A stretch of DNA of 25,306 nucleotides from Cladosporium sp. IMV 00045 (taxonomy: Eukaryota; Ascomycota; Dothideomycetes; Cladosporiales; Cladosporiaceae). The notes under the pieces are model-generated. The model had not been told where the DNA came from. It searched no databases and worked only from the letters and a program-made list of their open reading frames with translations. How positions within the stretch are numbered: position 1 is the stretch's first letter; each line of letters starts with the position of its first letter. Shown one piece after another: positions 1 to 12,424 of the stretch. Position numbers and translations under genes: made by a program. The stretch covers positions 1-25,306 of the forward strand of contig MSJI02000629.1 in the NCBI GenBank assembly GCA_001931905.2, written 5' to 3'.

Positions 1-1895
1 TTCAAGGAGAAGCCCACAGTGGACTGGGACCAGAAGGTCAAGGACACCCTCGGTGGTGGTGACGAGCCTGGCTCTGCCCGTCCCGGTTCTGCCCGCACTC
101 CCTCTAACATGGGCCAAAGGCAAGCCTCTGGACGCGGCGGTTCCAACTTTGGTGGTGCCATGGGCAGCTTTGGCAGCGTTCCTGGTGGCCGCACCCTTCC
201 CAGCGGCACCACCTCTGAGCAACGTTTCGCCCTTGCCAACGCTGGCGGCCGCCCTATGGGTGCGCCTGGCTCTATGGGTGGCCGTCAACCCAGCAACCTT
301 GGCATGGGTGCCCCTGGCATGAGTCGCAACAGCTCCATGATGGGCCCTGGCTCGCCCCGCCAGCCCAGCGGCCGTGGCAAGGGCGGTGCCAGCAGACGCG
401 GTGACCGCGCTCCTAGCAAGAAGGAGATGGACGACGCGGCCAGCAAGATGCCGTTGACTGCCGGCCAGGATCTCAAGCCGATTGAGAAGACTGCCAACGG
501 ATGGGTTGCTCGCTCTCTTACCCAGACTGGCGCTGCTGCTGCAACTGACCCCAGCGGCAACATGGCCCCTGACATGGTGCAGCGTAAGGTCAAGGCCGCG
601 CTGAACAAGATGACTCCCGAGAAGTTCGAGAGAATCTCCGACCAGATTCTTGAGATTGCTGCTCAGTCCAAGAACGAGGCTGACGGTCGCACCCTGCGTC
701 AAGTCATCCAGCTTACCTTCGAGAAGGCTTGTGACGAGGCTCACTGGGCTGGCATGTACGCCAAGTTCTGCCACAAGATGCTTACCACAATGAGCCTTGA
801 GATCCGCGACGAGACCATCAAGGACAAGGCCGGTAACCCCGTTGTCGGAGGCGCTCTCTTCCGCAAGTACCTGCTCAACCGCTGTCAAGAGGAGTTTGAG
901 CGTGGTTGGGAGGCCAACCTGCCCGAGAAGCCCGAGGGCGAGGAGACTGCCGAGATCAAGCTCATGTCCGACGAGTACTATGTTGCGGCTGCCGCCAAGA
1001 GACGTGGTCTTGGTCTCATCCAGTTCATCGGCCAGCTCTACAAGCTTGGCATGCTTACCATCCGTATCATGCACGAGTGTGTGCAGCGTCTGCTTAACTT
1101 CGAGGGTGACCCTGACGAGTCCGCCATTGAGAACTTGACCACCCTGCTTCGCTCTGTTGGTCCCACCATGTACGAGAGCGGCGAGCAGGGCCAGGCTCTC
1201 CTTAACGCCTACTTTGAACGCATTAACGAGAAGATCATGAGCAACGCCGCCCTGCCCAGCAGACCCAGATTCATGGTCATGGACCTGATCGACCTGAAGA
1301 ACGCCGGCTGGAAGGGCAAGGACGACGCCAAGGGACCCAAGACCATCCAGCAGATCCACGCCGAAGCCGAAGCAGCACAAGCAAAGGCCGAGGCTGAGAA
1401 GCAACGCCAGAGAGCGCCTGGTGGCAGGCCGATGGGTGGTCGCGGTGACTCCCGCAACTTCTCCGGCAACATGCCTCCTCCAGTTGACTACTCGAGAACA
1501 CATGTCGGCGCCGACGAGCTGCGCAGACTGCAAAACCGCACCCAGTCACGCAACACCGGTGGCGGTCTTGGTCCGGGTGGCAACCTTGGTCCCGGTGGTG
1601 GTCTTGGAGGTCGCGCTGGCAGCCGACGAGGCAACCTTGGCCCGACTGGCTCCGGCAACACCACCCGCACAAACACCCCACCTATCGACAACAAGAAGGA
1701 CGAGTCAACTGCTAAGCAGAACGCTTTCAGGTAAGAGAAATCCTTCAACATTCGTTTATACAGCTTCCAAACACTGACATCCTACACAGCGCGCTCGCAG
1801 GCCTCAACAACGATGAGGAAGACAAGGACCACGCCGCGAACGAGACCACTTCTCATCCGGCAGCCCAGTCCAGCGGCGAAGGCGCGCAGTCATGA
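1..1895 (+). CDS. TIF4631: Translation initiation factor eIF4G, C-terminal part (5' partial)
   Basis: This is the scaffold of the cytoplasmic cap-binding complex, which joins eIF4E, eIF4A and the 43S ribosome. The frame is open from base 1, so the start lies outside the window. An intron at 1731-1789 (GTAAGA..ACACAG) joins the long exon to a last exon at 1790-1895, giving about 611 visible residues. Residues 1-190 are low in complexity and rich in Gly, Ser, Arg and Met (repeated RPGSA, GMGAPGM). The MIF4G HEAT-repeat domain follows from about residue 190 to 430, starting near MVQRKVKAALNKM and including GLIQFIGQLYKLGML. After it come an Ala/Glu/Gln helix and a Gly/Arg tail with GNLGPGG repeats. 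No MA3 domain follows, as is usual for fungal eIF4G. The second exon splices in frame and ends in an acidic tail. The family call is firm; the spliced end is well supported by consensus sites. Confidence 0.95.
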
Positions 1896-3747
1896 ACGTG
1901 TGCGACTTCCAGCCCGTGTCAACAGCATTAGCATGCAAGCAGCGACGGCAAAACGAATCATCAAAAGCGTTTTCTGGTTAATAATTCTTCTTCGCAACGG
2001 AGATACCCTTTATTCTTTTTTTTTATTAGAGAGAAAGAACGTCCACACGGCTTTTTGTTCTTTTCGCCATCCTCCCCCCTAAAAACCAGTGTCGGATTAT
2101 CCTTGTACAACACCTCACAATTCTTAACCTTTTCTTCTTCTTCTTTGCTTCCGATTTCCACAAAAACATCTTCGCTTCGGGTTTTCGGTTGGGGCTCTGG
2201 GCCTTGTTCTGCGTCTTTGTTTGATTATTGCCTTCCGGTTTTCGATGGCTTGTCCTTACTCTGATGTGTTTGTTTCTATTGCACAGCGTGCGCGGGGCAT
2301 TTCTGATACCTTTCCGGTTTCCCATTCTACTACTTCGAAGAATACTACTACTTATTATCCCACCACTCTCTCCGTCTACCTCATCCGCTTGATCGCGTTT
2401 TTGCCACACGCACAGCCCAGCCCTTGTCCATCGCAAGTACGCCGTATTCGAAGGCGAGGGAAAGTAGGAGCTGCGTATGTTTTACTCTACGTTACCGTTT
2501 ACCTCGCCTCGTATTGTCTTATTGTCGCTGTCTTCCGCTTTTCTCTTTTTTTTACCTCACTTTTGGTTTGGGAATAATGCACAACGTGGGTTTGGGGTTT
2601 CCTTGGATTTGAGCGATTCATGCTTAGTGTGGTTTCTTTGATGATAACAAATGAGATTTCGAGCCGTCGTGTGGTTTCGAGATGGGTTTAAATGTTTCCT
2701 GGATGGGCAGCGGAATAAATCAACTAGTGTTCTTCTTGCACGGTGCTTAATTCCATTGGGGGTGGTAATTCGAGTATTGACATTTCTTAATTCTATAACG
2801 TGTGAGGTTGACTACAGGCGGACTTTGGTGAGATCTCTTGATATGTTGCTTGTTTCTCTCAATATCACGCTCAGCACGCTATATGGCTTTCAACTCGGCG
2901 ATTTGACTGTTGAATACATGTACTCGATACCTCAAGAGACAGGAAGTCATGCTTCTTATTGGCGACAGCCATGTTTGACGACATGCCTGGACATTACATG
3001 TATTACATCGCGACTTTCCCCTTCAAGCACGTCCGCTTTCGACTAAAGAATCAAAGACCATCACGGTCGCCGGCGATAGGCGATGACCTTTCTTTGTAAG
3101 AGGGAACGAGCAGGCGAAAGCCGAGATTGAATTTCAGAGGAGAAGGCTTTATGATACGATGGTATAAGCAGGAGTCATATTGCGAGGTGGTTCGAGAGGC
3201 GAGGCATCACACTGGCTATACAGCCGCACCAGTCGTACGATATTCTTCCAGGGGAAAAGTCAAAGGGACTGATGAGTTGCCGATCGTTGTAGGGCTGAAA
3301 GGTGAGAGCGCCAAGTCAGATCAAGTCGCCACTCTACACGTGTAAGGGACGTGTGGAATACACGCATGGCTTATAGGCAGATTCCACGATTCCAGAAGGA
3401 ATATCTCAGGTAGTGCATAGGCACAGGTTAAGCGTCACCCAGTAGTCATGACACTAAAGGGCAAGCATTAATCTCGGAGAAGAAAGAGAGAAAGGCAAAA
3501 AAGAAAGTGGCGCTAGGTTGGCATACGGCGAATGCTAGGAACAAGCGCATTGCCGGTCCCTGAGATTTGATCGACAAATCGGCAGCGGACGAAATCAGAC
3601 CACATTCATCTCTCGTCCCTCCGCTAGTAGTCAAGCCCCATTATTGCCCCCCGAGCTCCTCAACATTTCTCCATCAAGACTGCTTGTTTCTTCCGCTTCA
3701 AGGTCGACACGGATTGTCTGTCACCACCACACTCTCTACCCACCGCC
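1896..3747. other. Intergenic region between eIF4G and ERG25
   Basis: This 1.85 kb stretch should hold the eIF4G 3' UTR and the ERG25 promoter. It begins with T-rich sequence (2014-2027). The open frames in it are short, mostly start at non-ATG codons, and show no recognisable protein motif. The longest ATG-led one, at 2651-3046 (131 residues), resembles nothing I know. A perfect 10-bp palindrome with a CACGTG core lies at 3335-3344. I see no tRNA B box and no transposon ends. Confidence 0.6.
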
Positions 3748-4884
3748 ATGGCGCTCCCACTCGGAATGGACAATTACTTGTATGCGCTTGCAATTCCCCA
3801 TCCAATGCCCGCCTGCCTTGCAGTTCCCTCCTTTCAAAACATGTCGCCTCACGTCGTCTTCAATAGCCAACTCTCGACGCAACTAACACTGCCCTCCCAG
3901 TAATAATGCCACCTACAACTCCATTGCGGACGTCATGCTGCCGCACACCACCAACACCTACTGGTACGAATTCGAAGAGATCTCAAAGTACAATGTCCAC
4001 CTCAACTTCCTCGAGCGCATGTGGATGGCTTGGTACGCGTACATTGGCAATGATGTCCTTGCCACGGGCATCATGAGCTTCGTCATGCACGAGGTCGTCT
4101 ACTTCGGCCGCGCTCTGCCCTGGATCATCATCGACCAAATACCATACTTCAACAAGTACAAAATTCAAGACGTGAGTGAAACATGCGCGATGGAAACATT
4201 TGCCTGAAAACACAATCCCGCTAACCCATTCCACAGCAAAAGATCCCCACCGCCAAAGAGCAGTGGGAGTGCGCGAAACTCGTCCTCATCTCCCACTTCA
4301 CCGTCGAGCTCCCTCAGATCTGGGGTTTCCACCCGATGGCCCAATACTGCGGTCTCACAACCTCCGTCCCCTTCCCCTCCATCTGGACCATGGCCTACCA
4401 AATCGCAATCTTCTTCGTACTCGAGGACACCTGGCACTACTGGATGCACCGCGCCATGCACTGGGGACCTTTGTACAAGAACATCCACAAGATCCACCAC
4501 CAATACTCGGCGCCCTTCGGCCTCGCGGCCGAGTACGCGTCGCCCATCGAAGTCATGGTCCTCGGCCTCGGCACCGTCGGCACGCCCATCCTGTGGTGCG
4601 CCATCACCGGCGACCTGCACATCCTGACCATGTACATCTGGATCGCGCTGCGCGTCTTCCAGGCCATCGACTCGCACTCCGGCTACGAGTTCCCCTGGTC
4701 CCTCCACCACTTCCTGCCCGTCTGGGCCGGCGCCCACCACCACGACACCCACCACGAGAAGTTCATCGGCAACTACTCCAGCTCTTTCGTCTGGTGGGAC
4801 TGGCTCCTCGACACTGAGAGCGGTCCTGAGGCGGCTAAGAGGAGGCGCGAGCGCAGGGCTGCTAAAGCGAAGAAGGCTGCGTAA
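3748..4884 (+). CDS. ERG25: C-4 methylsterol oxidase (ERG25 family)
   Basis: This is an ER membrane di-iron oxygenase that oxidises the C-4 methyl groups of sterol intermediates in ergosterol synthesis. Exons are 3748-3779, 3901-4171 and 4237-4884, giving 316 residues, close to the usual length. Intron 1 (3780-3900) has a GTATGC donor, a CTAAC branch point and a CCCAG acceptor. Intron 2 (4172-4236) has a GTGAGT donor. The start ATG has a near-ideal context (CCGCCATGG). A second in-frame ATG lies at 3766. The three histidine clusters of the fatty-acid hydroxylase superfamily are present: HRAMH (172-176), HKIHH (185-189) and HDTHH (270-274). Several hydrophobic segments span about residues 45-165 and 195-245, and the tail is Lys/Arg/Ala-rich. 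The first exon codes for fewer than 11 residues, so its assignment rests on splice consensus and phase. The enzyme class is very clear. Confidence 0.95.
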
Positions 4885-6080
4885 AGGACACGAAAACTGC
4901 GTGTTGGTTCTCTTGTCGATCCTTCCCAGCATACAGGCATATTCCATCTTGCGAGAAGAAGAAGAGAAAAGTTGCATAATGATCCGCGTTGACTAGCTCA
5001 TAGCCCGGCCGTTTGCGTAGGGATAATAAACCGGCGGTTTCGAGGATAGGAAAGGATGTGTGTTTTTTCTCCTAGCTTGCATTCGCGTGGAGTTCTGGGA
5101 AATGGCCCTCGGTGCGGTTTGGGTTTCGGCCTTTCTTCTCTTCTTTTTGAGGCTTTTGCTTGGAGATCGGTCTGCCTGTTTTTTTCTTGTACCACTCCTC
5201 GGCCTGCGAAATCGCACTTTCTATACATAGAATTTTAACAGAAACTCATCTTATTATTTAATTCAACGTTCGTTCCGAATCTGACTGTTTCATTTTCTTC
5301 TTGTCTGTCTCTCCGCATACGAAGATACTCTGTGATTTGCTTTCGATGAGTGGCTTCCGCTTCATGGATCGCTTCGAAGTATACATGTATGTAGGGGAGT
5401 AGTGGGCACACCAGTAGTGGCATGGGTACCCAAGGTAGGTATCATGGCAATGAGATCTCCCGTGATACGACGTGGGAATCATAAACGCAAGAGAAATGCC
5501 TTACAGAAACCTCGATGAAATGATATGAGATCGGGGAAGAGACAGCTTCTCCCTGAGCAGCTTATTACTCAAATTGTTATAATTTGGCCGCACCCATGGT
5601 CGAGCATGTGTCCGCGTGGTACAAGCTCATTTCTCTGGACCACCGCAAAAGTTCACCCGCACGCGCTGTTCCGCTGACATCATTGGACCACTGCTTTTGA
5701 GACATCAATCCAGCTCTCTCTCTCTCTCTCTCTCTCTCTCCTGTACTACTGTGTTTCCTTTTGGTACGGCACAACCCTCTAAAGCTGTTCTACCACTCTC
5801 TTGCTTCTGAGCTCTTACGCGTCAAGGAGGAAACGCATCTTCTCCACGTTCCTGCCTGCTTCCGTCTTGTCAAGGCAAGGGCATGGAGCTTCCATTTCGA
5901 CTCTTTAAGAGCTAGGCATTATTGAATTTCACCATTTTCGCTACTACACATCCGGGCATTCGAGGGAATAAGAAGGAGGAGGAACGGCTACTTTCCATCG
6001 AGAAGAATTCCGCGAGCCTGCTTTACCTGCAGCAGCAGCGGTAAACCCATGACCAACCACCGACAACTTTCGGCATCACG
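4885..6080. other. Intergenic region between ERG25 and NCA2
   Basis: This 1.2 kb stretch holds the ERG25 3' UTR and the NCA2 promoter and leader. Apart from a CT microsatellite at 5714-5740, I see nothing structured. The open frames here are short and carry no family motifs. Confidence 0.6.
5714..5740. repeat. (CT)n microsatellite
   Basis: A 27-bp uninterrupted CT dinucleotide run lies about 340 bp upstream of the NCA2 start. Pyrimidine tracts are common in promoters and leaders of filamentous fungi, so it may sit in the NCA2 promoter. Its role is inference. Confidence 0.95.
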
Positions 6081-8168
6081 ATGAGTTTCATAATCGACCA
6101 CTGCGCGCGCATCGACGCGCAACTCGACCGCTTGCAGCTCGCCAGCGCCAGTGCCAGTCTGTCCACACAGACATCCGGTATTCTATCCGCCGAGGGCGAG
6201 GTCCAAGAGAACGACGAAGCTGGCCCTTCACAAGGAGAAGGAGAAGAAAGTCTCGCACATCACCTCTCCCCCCGACTCCTGGGCTTGCAAGCCGCGATCC
6301 GCGCTCTCTCAACCGGCGTGGCGGATCGCAAGACCACGTTGGCGAAGCCGAGGGTCATCAGAGAAGCACTTGCTGCTGTTGCTGCGAAAGAGGAAGGGGA
6401 AGAGGGAGAGCATGCGAGAGGCGTGAAGAGTCAACACGCCCTCACGGCGGAGAAAGAGCTCGAGTGGCTCGTGGTCTCCAAAGCGACGACGCAAGTCTAT
6501 GGGCTGGCGCTGCAGGGCGTGCTGGACGAGACGGTCGCCCTGGCCGAGGACGTGTGGTACTGGGAGGAAGTACTGGGTTCGAGGCGCTGGACGGCTGTTT
6601 ATGGCGTGCAGAGCGCGCCGTGCAGGGTTTGGGAGTGGGGTGTGGGGGTTTGGCAGGATGCGAGGAGGAGGAGTGAGAGCTTTACGCTTGCTGGAGCGGG
6701 CAGAGATGCGCAGGAGGGGGTTGCGGAGCAGTGGGGAAGGTTTTATGGGTTGGTCAAGATGGTTGTTAGGGAGAGGAGTGTAAGGGAGGTGCAGAAGAGG
6801 GCGTTGAGTCCTGTTGTCAGAGTGAGGGGCGAGGTGAGGAGGAAGCAGGCTGCTTTGAAGAATTTGAGGCTGAGGAATGCGAATGCTCTGGGCGTGCTGT
6901 TGGGTGAAGGATTGGCGAATGAGAGTGCGCATGGGGATGGACTGGCGACGCCGAGGGAAGATGGGCAGCATAGGTGGAAGAGAAGTGTGGCGAGGAATGT
7001 GGCTCTCGTTGAGGCGGTTTTGCTCAAGGTCAACGATGCTGAGACGCCGGTGGAGAAGTTCGATGCAGCTGTTGCTGAGATCACGGAGGATGATCCTCTT
7101 CTCGATGGCGAGGCGTTTGATCAGGCTGGCGGTTTCAACGAGAATGTTTCCCCGAAGGCGGTGGCGGAACGGCTCAACAGGATTCTGGCCTTTGCTTTGA
7201 CTCAGTATCAGGAGGCCTCGAGGCTGGCGGTCAAAGAGCACGGAAGGCCTTCACGTCTGGTAAGGTACTGGTTGCCGGTGACCGTTGGCATCCTGTCATC
7301 CAGCACCATTCTACGCATCCTGGTTAACCGCAAAGCGGAAATCGTACAATGGATCCAAGATCTCGGAACCACCACGATCGACTTCTGGCGAAACTGGGTG
7401 GTCGAACCAACCCGCAAGATGATCAAAACCATCCGCCACGACGAAGGCAGCGAGGTGAGCATCATGTCCAAACGCTCCCTGGAAGGCGACCGCGACAGCC
7501 TCGAGCGCATGGTCGTCGACTTCGCCATCGACAACCCCTCCAACGCCAACGCCGACGGCTCCACCACGCGCCTGAGCGACAGCGAAATCTCCTCCCTCCG
7601 CACCCGCGTGCGCGAAGGCGACCTCACCCCCGTCCTCAAAGCGTACGAGAAAGACCTCGCCTCGCCTTTTATGGGCACGGTGCGCGGCAACTTGATCCGC
7701 GCGCTCCTCATCCAAATCCAAAAGACCAAAGTCGACGTCGAAGTCGCCATCGGCGGCATCGACAACTTGCTCAAATCGCAAGAACTCGTCTTCGCCTTCA
7801 TCGGCCTCACCCCGGGCTTGCTCATCTCCTACTCCCTCGCGACTTACCTGGCCTCTTCGATGAGCGAGAAGCGCGGCGCGCGCGCCGCCCGCAGACACGG
7901 CGTCATGCTCCGCCAGTTGCGCAATATCGATCGCATTTTGAGCAATAGTCAGCCGACCGAGTTTGGGGAACTGTATTATAAGGATCAGGGCTTGTTGCTT
8001 TGCGAGGCACATGTGCTGAGGCAGGCGGCCGGGAGGGTGCTGGGTGATAGGACGGTGTTGAGGGAGTTTTGTGAGGATTTGGAGGAGGTTTGTGATGTGC
8101 GCTGTGGTGTTGGGAGGCAGAGGATGGCGGTTGAGAGGATTAGGTGGGCTTATGGGAGGTTTTTGTAG
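6081..8168 (+). CDS. NCA2: NCA2-like mitochondrial membrane protein
   Basis: This is a single-exon gene for 695 residues that resembles the NCA2 family. In yeast, Nca2 acts in mitochondria and affects expression of the mtDNA-encoded ATP synthase subunits 6 and 8. The C-terminal half carries the family domain: a hydrophobic segment near residues 394-415 (RYWLPVTVGILSSSTILRIL), then a conserved WIQDLGTTTIDFWRNWVVEP stretch, a charged region with Ser-rich segments, and a second hydrophobic segment near 568-590 (FIGLTPGLLISYSLATYLAS). The end is rich in charged helices. The N-terminal 390 residues are variable and rich in Glu and Ala. The ATG at 6081 has A at -3 and is the first in frame. Codon use shifts to strongly C-ending codons between about 7290 and 7900 and is G-rich elsewhere, with no break in frame. 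The family call is confident; the molecular activity of the family is poorly known. Confidence 0.88.
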   Translation: MSFIIDHCARIDAQLDRLQLASASASLSTQTSGILSAEGEVQENDEAGPSQGEGEESLAHHLSPRLLGLQAAIRALSTGVADRKTTLAKPRVIREALAAVAAKEEGEEGEHARGVKSQHALTAEKELEWLVVSKATTQVYGLALQGVLDETVALAEDVWYWEEVLGSRRWTAVYGVQSAPCRVWEWGVGVWQDARRRSESFTLAGAGRDAQEGVAEQWGRFYGLVKMVVRERSVREVQKRALSPVVRVRGEVRRKQAALKNLRLRNANALGVLLGEGLANESAHGDGLATPREDGQHRWKRSVARNVALVEAVLLKVNDAETPVEKFDAAVAEITEDDPLLDGEAFDQAGGFNENVSPKAVAERLNRILAFALTQYQEASRLAVKEHGRPSRLVRYWLPVTVGILSSSTILRILVNRKAEIVQWIQDLGTTTIDFWRNWVVEPTRKMIKTIRHDEGSEVSIMSKRSLEGDRDSLERMVVDFAIDNPSNANADGSTTRLSDSEISSLRTRVREGDLTPVLKAYEKDLASPFMGTVRGNLIRALLIQIQKTKVDVEVAIGGIDNLLKSQELVFAFIGLTPGLLISYSLATYLASSMSEKRGARAARRHGVMLRQLRNIDRILSNSQPTEFGELYYKDQGLLLCEAHVLRQAAGRVLGDRTVLREFCEDLEEVCDVRCGVGRQRMAVERIRWAYGRFL

Positions 8169-9153
8169 ATATGGTGTGATGGTTATACGTGTACTGTAGA
8201 GGTTATTTGAGCTGTCCTACTTTTGACATGCTGGATGGTCGAACTGTACATGTGTTATATTCGCCAAAGCTATATCTTATTAATGTACTGGGTGATCGAG
8301 TCCTATGGGAACGGCCTCCTTTCGATGAATCCACTACACACTTCTGATGTACGCCGACTAGAGTACATGAAGATATGATCACCTCATTCTTCAGCATGCA
8401 TGTACTTACTACTGTATGCATTGCCTGACCTGATTATTTCCCCGTGTGGAGGTGACGACAGGGATGGCCTGGTCGAAGGTGCACAAGGACGCAGGGTGTT
8501 TCATACCGTCCTCCTCCACGTTGCAGTGCAGTTTCGAGCTCTACCTCTGTGTTTCGAGTATCGCTTCGTCGGTATTTATCTCCTCGACGAACAAGGCTTG
8601 GCAGGTCTTATGTGAGTTTGCCGTGAAGTGGTAGTAAGAGGAGGAGGTACTTACTGCGTCTGGTACGAGGCCAACGGTGACCCACTTTAACCAAGCGACC
8701 CTCCCAACTCTGAGCCTCTCTGCCACTCTCTCTGCCTCTCTCTCCACAGCCCAAGCCGTCGACATCACCTCCGAGCCTACCCTGCCCACTCCCACTCCCA
8801 CCCACCCAAACTACCCCTCCAAGTGAACAAACAATCCTAGCGACAAGTTTTAGTTGCGAACGGCATCTGCACCACACCCTCTCCCGCGCCTACTCCAGCC
8901 CTCCTTTGTCGCCCTCAGACGCCGGTCCGGCACGCCGAACCACGTTTCCCACGACACCCCAACGACATCGCACAAAGGACAAAGCCGCGAATATCAAAGA
9001 GCAAGCTTTCGGCGCTGCGCCAGCGGTACGATCTCTTTGCGAGAAACAGCCGCGCCATCGACCTCTATTTGGACGACCGGGGAAATTACCAAGCGCGACG
9101 AGCCAAGAATATCCTTCCCTGGAAGCGGTCGGTCGTGACATACTCTAGCAGTT
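8169..9153. other. Intergenic region and leader upstream of the Sec4-type Rab
   Basis: About 1 kb without a supported coding gene. It includes the NCA2 3' UTR and the Rab promoter and leader. A CT-rich tract lies at roughly 8696-8750. A GTGAGT at 8612 and a pyrimidine-rich CCACAG ending at 8749 could bound a 138-bp leader intron; this is only a candidate. No tRNA or repeat was recognised. Confidence 0.55.
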
Positions 9154-9975
<822 letters not shown>

Positions 9976-10018
9976 GAGGAGTGAAGCATGAAGAGAAAAG
10001 AAAAGAAGTGAAATTGCA

Positions 10019-10050
<32 letters not shown>

Positions 10051-12424
10051 GAGCAGATTCATAAAACCAGAATTACGATGATGGTTTGACGGCTCAGAGC
10101 GAGAATGGGATAAAAGACAAAAACTCCGAGAGCGCTCACGCATCGTCACGACACATGATCGCGAGCCGCTGCTCTTCTCTGCGCTGCAATCCAGACTGCT
10201 TTCTCTTTCCATACACGCGTGATGGAGAATTGAGAGCCCAGGCACGAGCCCTCTTACATAACTTTCCCCCTCTTGTTTCTCTTTTTCCCCTTAGGTTCTT
10301 GGGGCACAGGAGCCCAGGTTGATGGTAGATACGGGGGTGTTTTTGACTTGTTCTTTTTTCTGTTTTTTCTTATTCATTTACCCCTTGTTTTCTCGCTGGG
10401 CGTTCTGTTTTAATGAAATTGTTTTGACCTTTCCCAATCACCCTGGCCTTTTCTCATCCCTGACACGGCGAACGCAATCGGGCTTTGACGGTGGCGTTAC
10501 TCGTTGTTGATCGATCCATCTCCATGGTCAGGTGTACTTTTGTGTAGTGGAGAGGGTTCCAGGAAAGCATTCATGCATTATTGTACAGACGAGAAATGGA
10601 TCTGGACCTCTCCGTTCTTGCCTCGCCCAGTAGTGCCTTGTTTTCTACATGTAGTGGGGTCATGAGAGTAATTGTTGTGCTTTGTGTTTTGTCTGATGTA
10701 ATCGAGTCGAGTCGATATTCGTGCCTTTGCCTCGTTTTCTCATACACACATGTGTATGTATCCGTGCGATTTTATGGAATGTCAGTAGTGATGTCCATCA
10801 ATCACTAATGCTAATCAGCCTTGTTCCAGTGCAATCGATCTTCTCTCTCGCGGACCCTTCATGACTTTCGAGATTGCGAGGTGCGTAGAGGCAGTCTTCG
10901 AGCCAGCATTCAAGCCTCCTTGGACAGCAAGGTACTCAACTGAACCGAGACACCATGATCGTGAGGGAGTAATGCGTCTTTACTATTTCTGGTAGGCCAC
11001 AAGCGGCGGAAAACTAAGAGTCCTGCGGGCACGCAAACACTCCTGATATTCAGATAGTGCAGGGGACGGCGGCTACTGCGGCCGTCGATGCACAGCATAC
11101 ATGCAGAGCAGGAAAACCGCAAGAAAGTCGTCGCGAAAATACTTGGCTACTGCAGAGAACCAGGTAGGCGAAGAAGAAAACACTCGGACTAGGTCCGAAA
11201 GAAGACGTAGCCGGCCCATAGCCCGCCGCGTGGCTGCACGAAGGCATCGCCGCCAGGATTTGGCAAATGAGAGACAATTCACCAGTGGCGTTTGGTTGAT
11301 CTCTTTGTCCATGGGAGAGCAATTGCGTGCTATCGCCAGGCGGTCGATATTTCGCGTATTATCGAGCCACTGTACCGAGGCATACCAAAAGCGCGCAACT
11401 AGAAGACCAAGGTAAGCGAGAACGAGCGAGAACGAGTATTACAGGCCGTAGGACCATCTGTTGTTTCCTGGAATATCCTTCGACGCTCCACGCCAGGGTC
11501 TCCCGTTTTGTGGAGCATAGCAAGGAGGCTAGCGCGGTCTTCACATGGTGCTTGGCATCGAGACCCTCTCTTTTTGCAACGTTTCTAGACGTCGTGAGGT
11601 CGTTTCAACCAGGCACGTCCCGTACAAGTGGTAGCGCAGCGATGATACGCGACTGGAATCCAATCTCCTTGCAAAGGAGGCGCACGGCTAGGCTGCAGAA
11701 TTCTTTTTTTCAACCACGATGCTCTCGTTGAGCTTTCGTCACCGCACCTTCCACCTCGGATTATTGCGAACGCGCGGCGCTACGCCGTATGCCATACGTC
11801 TCCTAACACACGCCATACGCTTCCAAGCCTCTAGAGCCCGCACCGGTTCATGATACAGACAGGAACAGTGGCCAGCCTTGCCATGCTGAGACCTTGATAT
11901 GGCGCTTGCCCCACGTGCTTGAGGGGATGCGAGTGTGTAGTACTAGAGATGTCCTTGGTCGCTCGCTAAGATGATAATAATGGCCTCAAAGGCCTCGGCC
12001 AGAACGGGCGCCTGCCAATTTTCCTTGGGATCGACCTAATCCTGGTTTCTATATGCAGGCACGATGCTCTTGCGGGTTGGTAGCGAGAGTAGATCCAAGC
12101 ACTACCTTATCACGACCAACGAGGCTCATCACAGGCCGTGCGGCGTCGTGGGCATTCTGTCTCTACAAGCCGCGTTTGACCTCTCTACCCGCAGCCAGGG
12201 AGATCAATTTATGGGGAATGCTGCGCCCGCCATGATGTGGAGTATACGAATGTAGAAGAGGTAGGAGTAAGTGGTCCCCCCTTCTCAAGAAAGGGCGAAA
12301 GTCGATCGTTCTCGTTCGTTGATTTTATCTCTCTTCGCCTAATCGTTCGGTGAATGTGAGCTTTACGTTGTTGCTTTCTCTTCGTTCACACACCACACTC
12401 CTCTTCGCCTCATTTGACACAATA
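9976..12424. other. Gene-poor intergenic region, 2.45 kb
   Basis: I see no supported protein gene here. The region holds the Rab 3' UTR with an AAAG microsatellite, then T-rich sequence (10330-10420), then a stretch from 10800 to 12300 with several open frames of 60-134 residues on both strands. Those frames overlap one another, are rich in Arg and Ser, and show no known motif. The last 120 bp form the CT-rich leader of the desaturase gene, in which the ten-base string CTCTTCGCCT occurs twice (near 12331 and 12401). A non-coding RNA or an undescribed gene cannot be excluded. Confidence 0.55.
10018..10049. repeat. (AAAG)8 microsatellite
   Basis: Eight perfect AAAG units start 43 bases after the stop codon of the Rab gene, so they probably lie in its 3' UTR. 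Confidence 0.95.

Noticed and set aside
3335..3344. The CACGTG palindrome upstream of ERG25, and another at 11912-11917 upstream of the desaturase, as a shared lipid-gene control site
   Set aside because: A six-base site is expected about six times by chance in a window this size, and one of the few copies lies inside coding sequence (about 13889). There is no enrichment.
3720..3730. A sterol-regulatory-element-like GTCACCACCAC before the ERG25 start
   Set aside because: It has one extra base compared with the consensus I know and lies within 20 bp of the ATG, probably in the leader.
4165..4977. A 270-codon open frame on the minus strand over ERG25 exon 3
   Set aside because: It lies antisense to a clear ERG25 exon with C-rich third positions, which leaves the opposite strand free of stops. 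Its Val/Asp/Gly/Glu-rich product has no motif.
6309..7241. A 310-codon minus-strand frame inside NCA2
   Set aside because: It is antisense to a well-supported NCA2 exon, is rich in Arg/Pro/Leu and matches no family.
7290..7900. A change of codon style inside NCA2, as a sign of transfer or fusion
   Set aside because: The frame is continuous and both parts fit the same family; the C-rich third positions are common in other genes of this window.
8290..8312. A tRNA B-box-like GATCGAGTCC string
   Set aside because: There is no matching A box and no acceptor or anticodon stem around it.
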